A stretch of 32,339 bases of DNA. It comes from Ophiostoma sp. CBS 140.51. Taxonomy: Eukaryota; Ascomycota; Sordariomycetes; Ophiostomatales; Ophiostomataceae. The notes under the pieces are model-generated. The model searched no databases. It saw only the letters and a list, made by a program, of their open reading frames with translations, and was not told the DNA's origin. Positions 31,101-32,339 of the stretch are shown here, in pieces. The position numbers were made by a program, and so were the translations under genes. Where the stretch lies: positions 1 through 32,339 of the forward strand of contig JANSLP010000353.1 in assembly GCA_029298735.1 (NCBI GenBank), written 5' to 3'. The stretch's first letter is position 1. The number at the start of each line of letters is the position of its first letter.

Positions 31101-32339
31101 TTCGTCTCTTGTTTCTTTCATCTTTCGTTTGCGTCCCGCCTTTCCGCCTGTCCAATTCGCCTCTGGTTCTTTTCTTCGTTCTCTTGTTCTTTCGTCTCTA
31201 TTTCCCATCCAACGTCTTATCTGATCATTGAATCCTTTTCGTTTTCCTTGTCCTCCTTAAATTTATTGACCTTCTTTTTTACGCCTATTACGCCGTATGT
31301 AAGGATTGCTGTGGCGCTCCTGTGACAAAAAGAGAAGAGAGATCCATAAGACTACTTTCCCATCGTGAGACGGACGTGCCAATCGCTGCAGCCAGCGGCA
31401 CTTTTCACTTGCATTTCGTATGGGGCAAGCAGTACGAAGTAATTGCACTTTTTTCCTCCTTTCCCCAGCTGGGATACTTCTGATGGATACTGGTCTGGTC
31501 TTCCTCATGCTTTTTCGTTTCACGGTGTTGCCTCGCTTCGGGTGCTATGTGGAGAAGGCGTGCAAAAGACAGGAATAGAGCTCGGCATCTTTTTACTGCT
31601 TGTTCTGCGGTATTCACTGTTCGCCGAAAGATGCTTGCCTTTCCCCGAAGAAATGCGAGCAAAAGATTGTCAGAAATGTGAGTAAAGTGAGAATTGTCAC
31701 AAAATGTGAGCAATGCAAGCATGAAAAAGTGACAATGGTACGGTCCGTGGTCCCCCAGAGGTCCCAGAGACCATGGGCTTGGGTTGCTGGTGCGCGGCCT
31801 CTACACCATTTTGAGCAAAGCTTGTTCTGGGGATTGGTAAGGTCCTCGCTTCTTTTTTCCATCAAAAAGTACCCGGGTACAAAGCACGGAAGCAAATGCG
31901 CAAGGAAGTCGAAAAATTCATGCGATTTTGTGTGGAGCGATGCAATAGAAATGCATGGGCGAAAAGTAAAAGTACTGAAGTACGTACTTTTCCGCAGAGT
32001 ATCCTCAAAGGAGCGTGATGGCATTATGCCAATACTTTTTTCTTTTCGGAATGGGCGTGTCTGTTGGAGCCTTGCATGTGCAAGGTGAAGTCTCAAAGTA
32101 TCTTACACCGAGCAGCCGAGCGTGGTGCTCACCGAAAACCAAACAACGAGAGATATGAAATAGATAAGAATGTGCGTCGGAGGTGGCCGCTAGCAGCTTG
32201 ATACGAAGGGCGGCAGGGCAAGCAACGTATCAACGATTTGTTGGCGAGTATACTGGGCCGGGCCGGAAACCGTGGCGTAGGAGATATGACGATATGCCCC
32301 AGTCCTTCTACACACCCCTGCAACCCATTGAACACCTCA
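25184..32339. other. Gene-poor region (~7.2 kb) without a supported gene
   Basis: I found no gene with recognisable motifs here. The longest open frame (minus strand 29363-28392, 323 codons) is rich in Arg, Ser and Thr and has no domain or hydrophobic core pattern. Several frames of 80-180 codons overlap on both strands. Base composition shifts along the region: 29650-30050 is purine-rich on the plus strand and 31050-31260 is pyrimidine-rich, patterns often seen in fungal promoters and leaders. Two copies of 'ccaaagtttggtt' occur near 27290 and 27345. No tRNA, rRNA, terminal repeats or transposase remnants were recognised. Confidence 0.5.

Overview
The window looks like a gene-rich to gene-poor transition in a filamentous ascomycete genome (Pezizomycotina, probably Sordariomycetes; the order is a guess). 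The signs are short GT-AG introns of about 50-160 bases, an intronless cytochrome P450, a NACHT/WD40 protein of the fungal NWD type, a fungal dynamin-like GTPase family, an intracellular subtilisin-like protease and a Tad-clade-like LINE remnant. No rRNA, tRNA or CRISPR was recognised.

Layout. 1-357 (minus): a piece of a LINE endonuclease domain, cut by the window edge. 848-3471 (minus): a dynamin-like GTPase with two frameshifts and a duplicated C-terminal tail. 3955-7998 (minus): a four-exon gene for an intracellular S8 protease with a helical, ankyrin-like N-terminus. 8276-9817 (minus): an unrecognised 513-residue protein with an acidic linker and a C-terminal helix. 9818-10385: a divergent promoter region with a 19-base tandem repeat carrying two CAGCTG sites. 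10386-16196 (plus): a 1912-residue NACHT/WD40 (NLR-type) protein with a degenerate P-loop. 16686-18914 (plus): an intact paralogue of the dynamin gene. 19127-19408 (minus): a small reading frame broken by one TAG. 19528-21081 (minus): a cytochrome P450. 22656-24001 (plus): a multi-membrane-segment gene interrupted by three in-frame stops. 24830-25183 (plus): a possible small gene. 25184-32339: about 7 kb with no convincing gene.

How the genes may work together. The region 0.8-18.9 kb holds five adjacent genes: an NLR-type sensor candidate, a protease, an unknown protein, and two dynamin-like GTPases that bracket them and point outwards. NLRs, intracellular subtilases and dynamin/Mx-type GTPases are each linked elsewhere to self/non-self recognition, programmed death or membrane remodelling. 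Three adjacent, unrelated proteins (protease, unknown, NLR) also share long acidic Asp/Glu tracts. The inference is a compact allorecognition or defence-like locus. The sequence shows the gene arrangement; the joint function is a hypothesis.

The right half shows decay: isolated nonsense codons in otherwise continuous frames, mostly TAG, and a gene-empty stretch.
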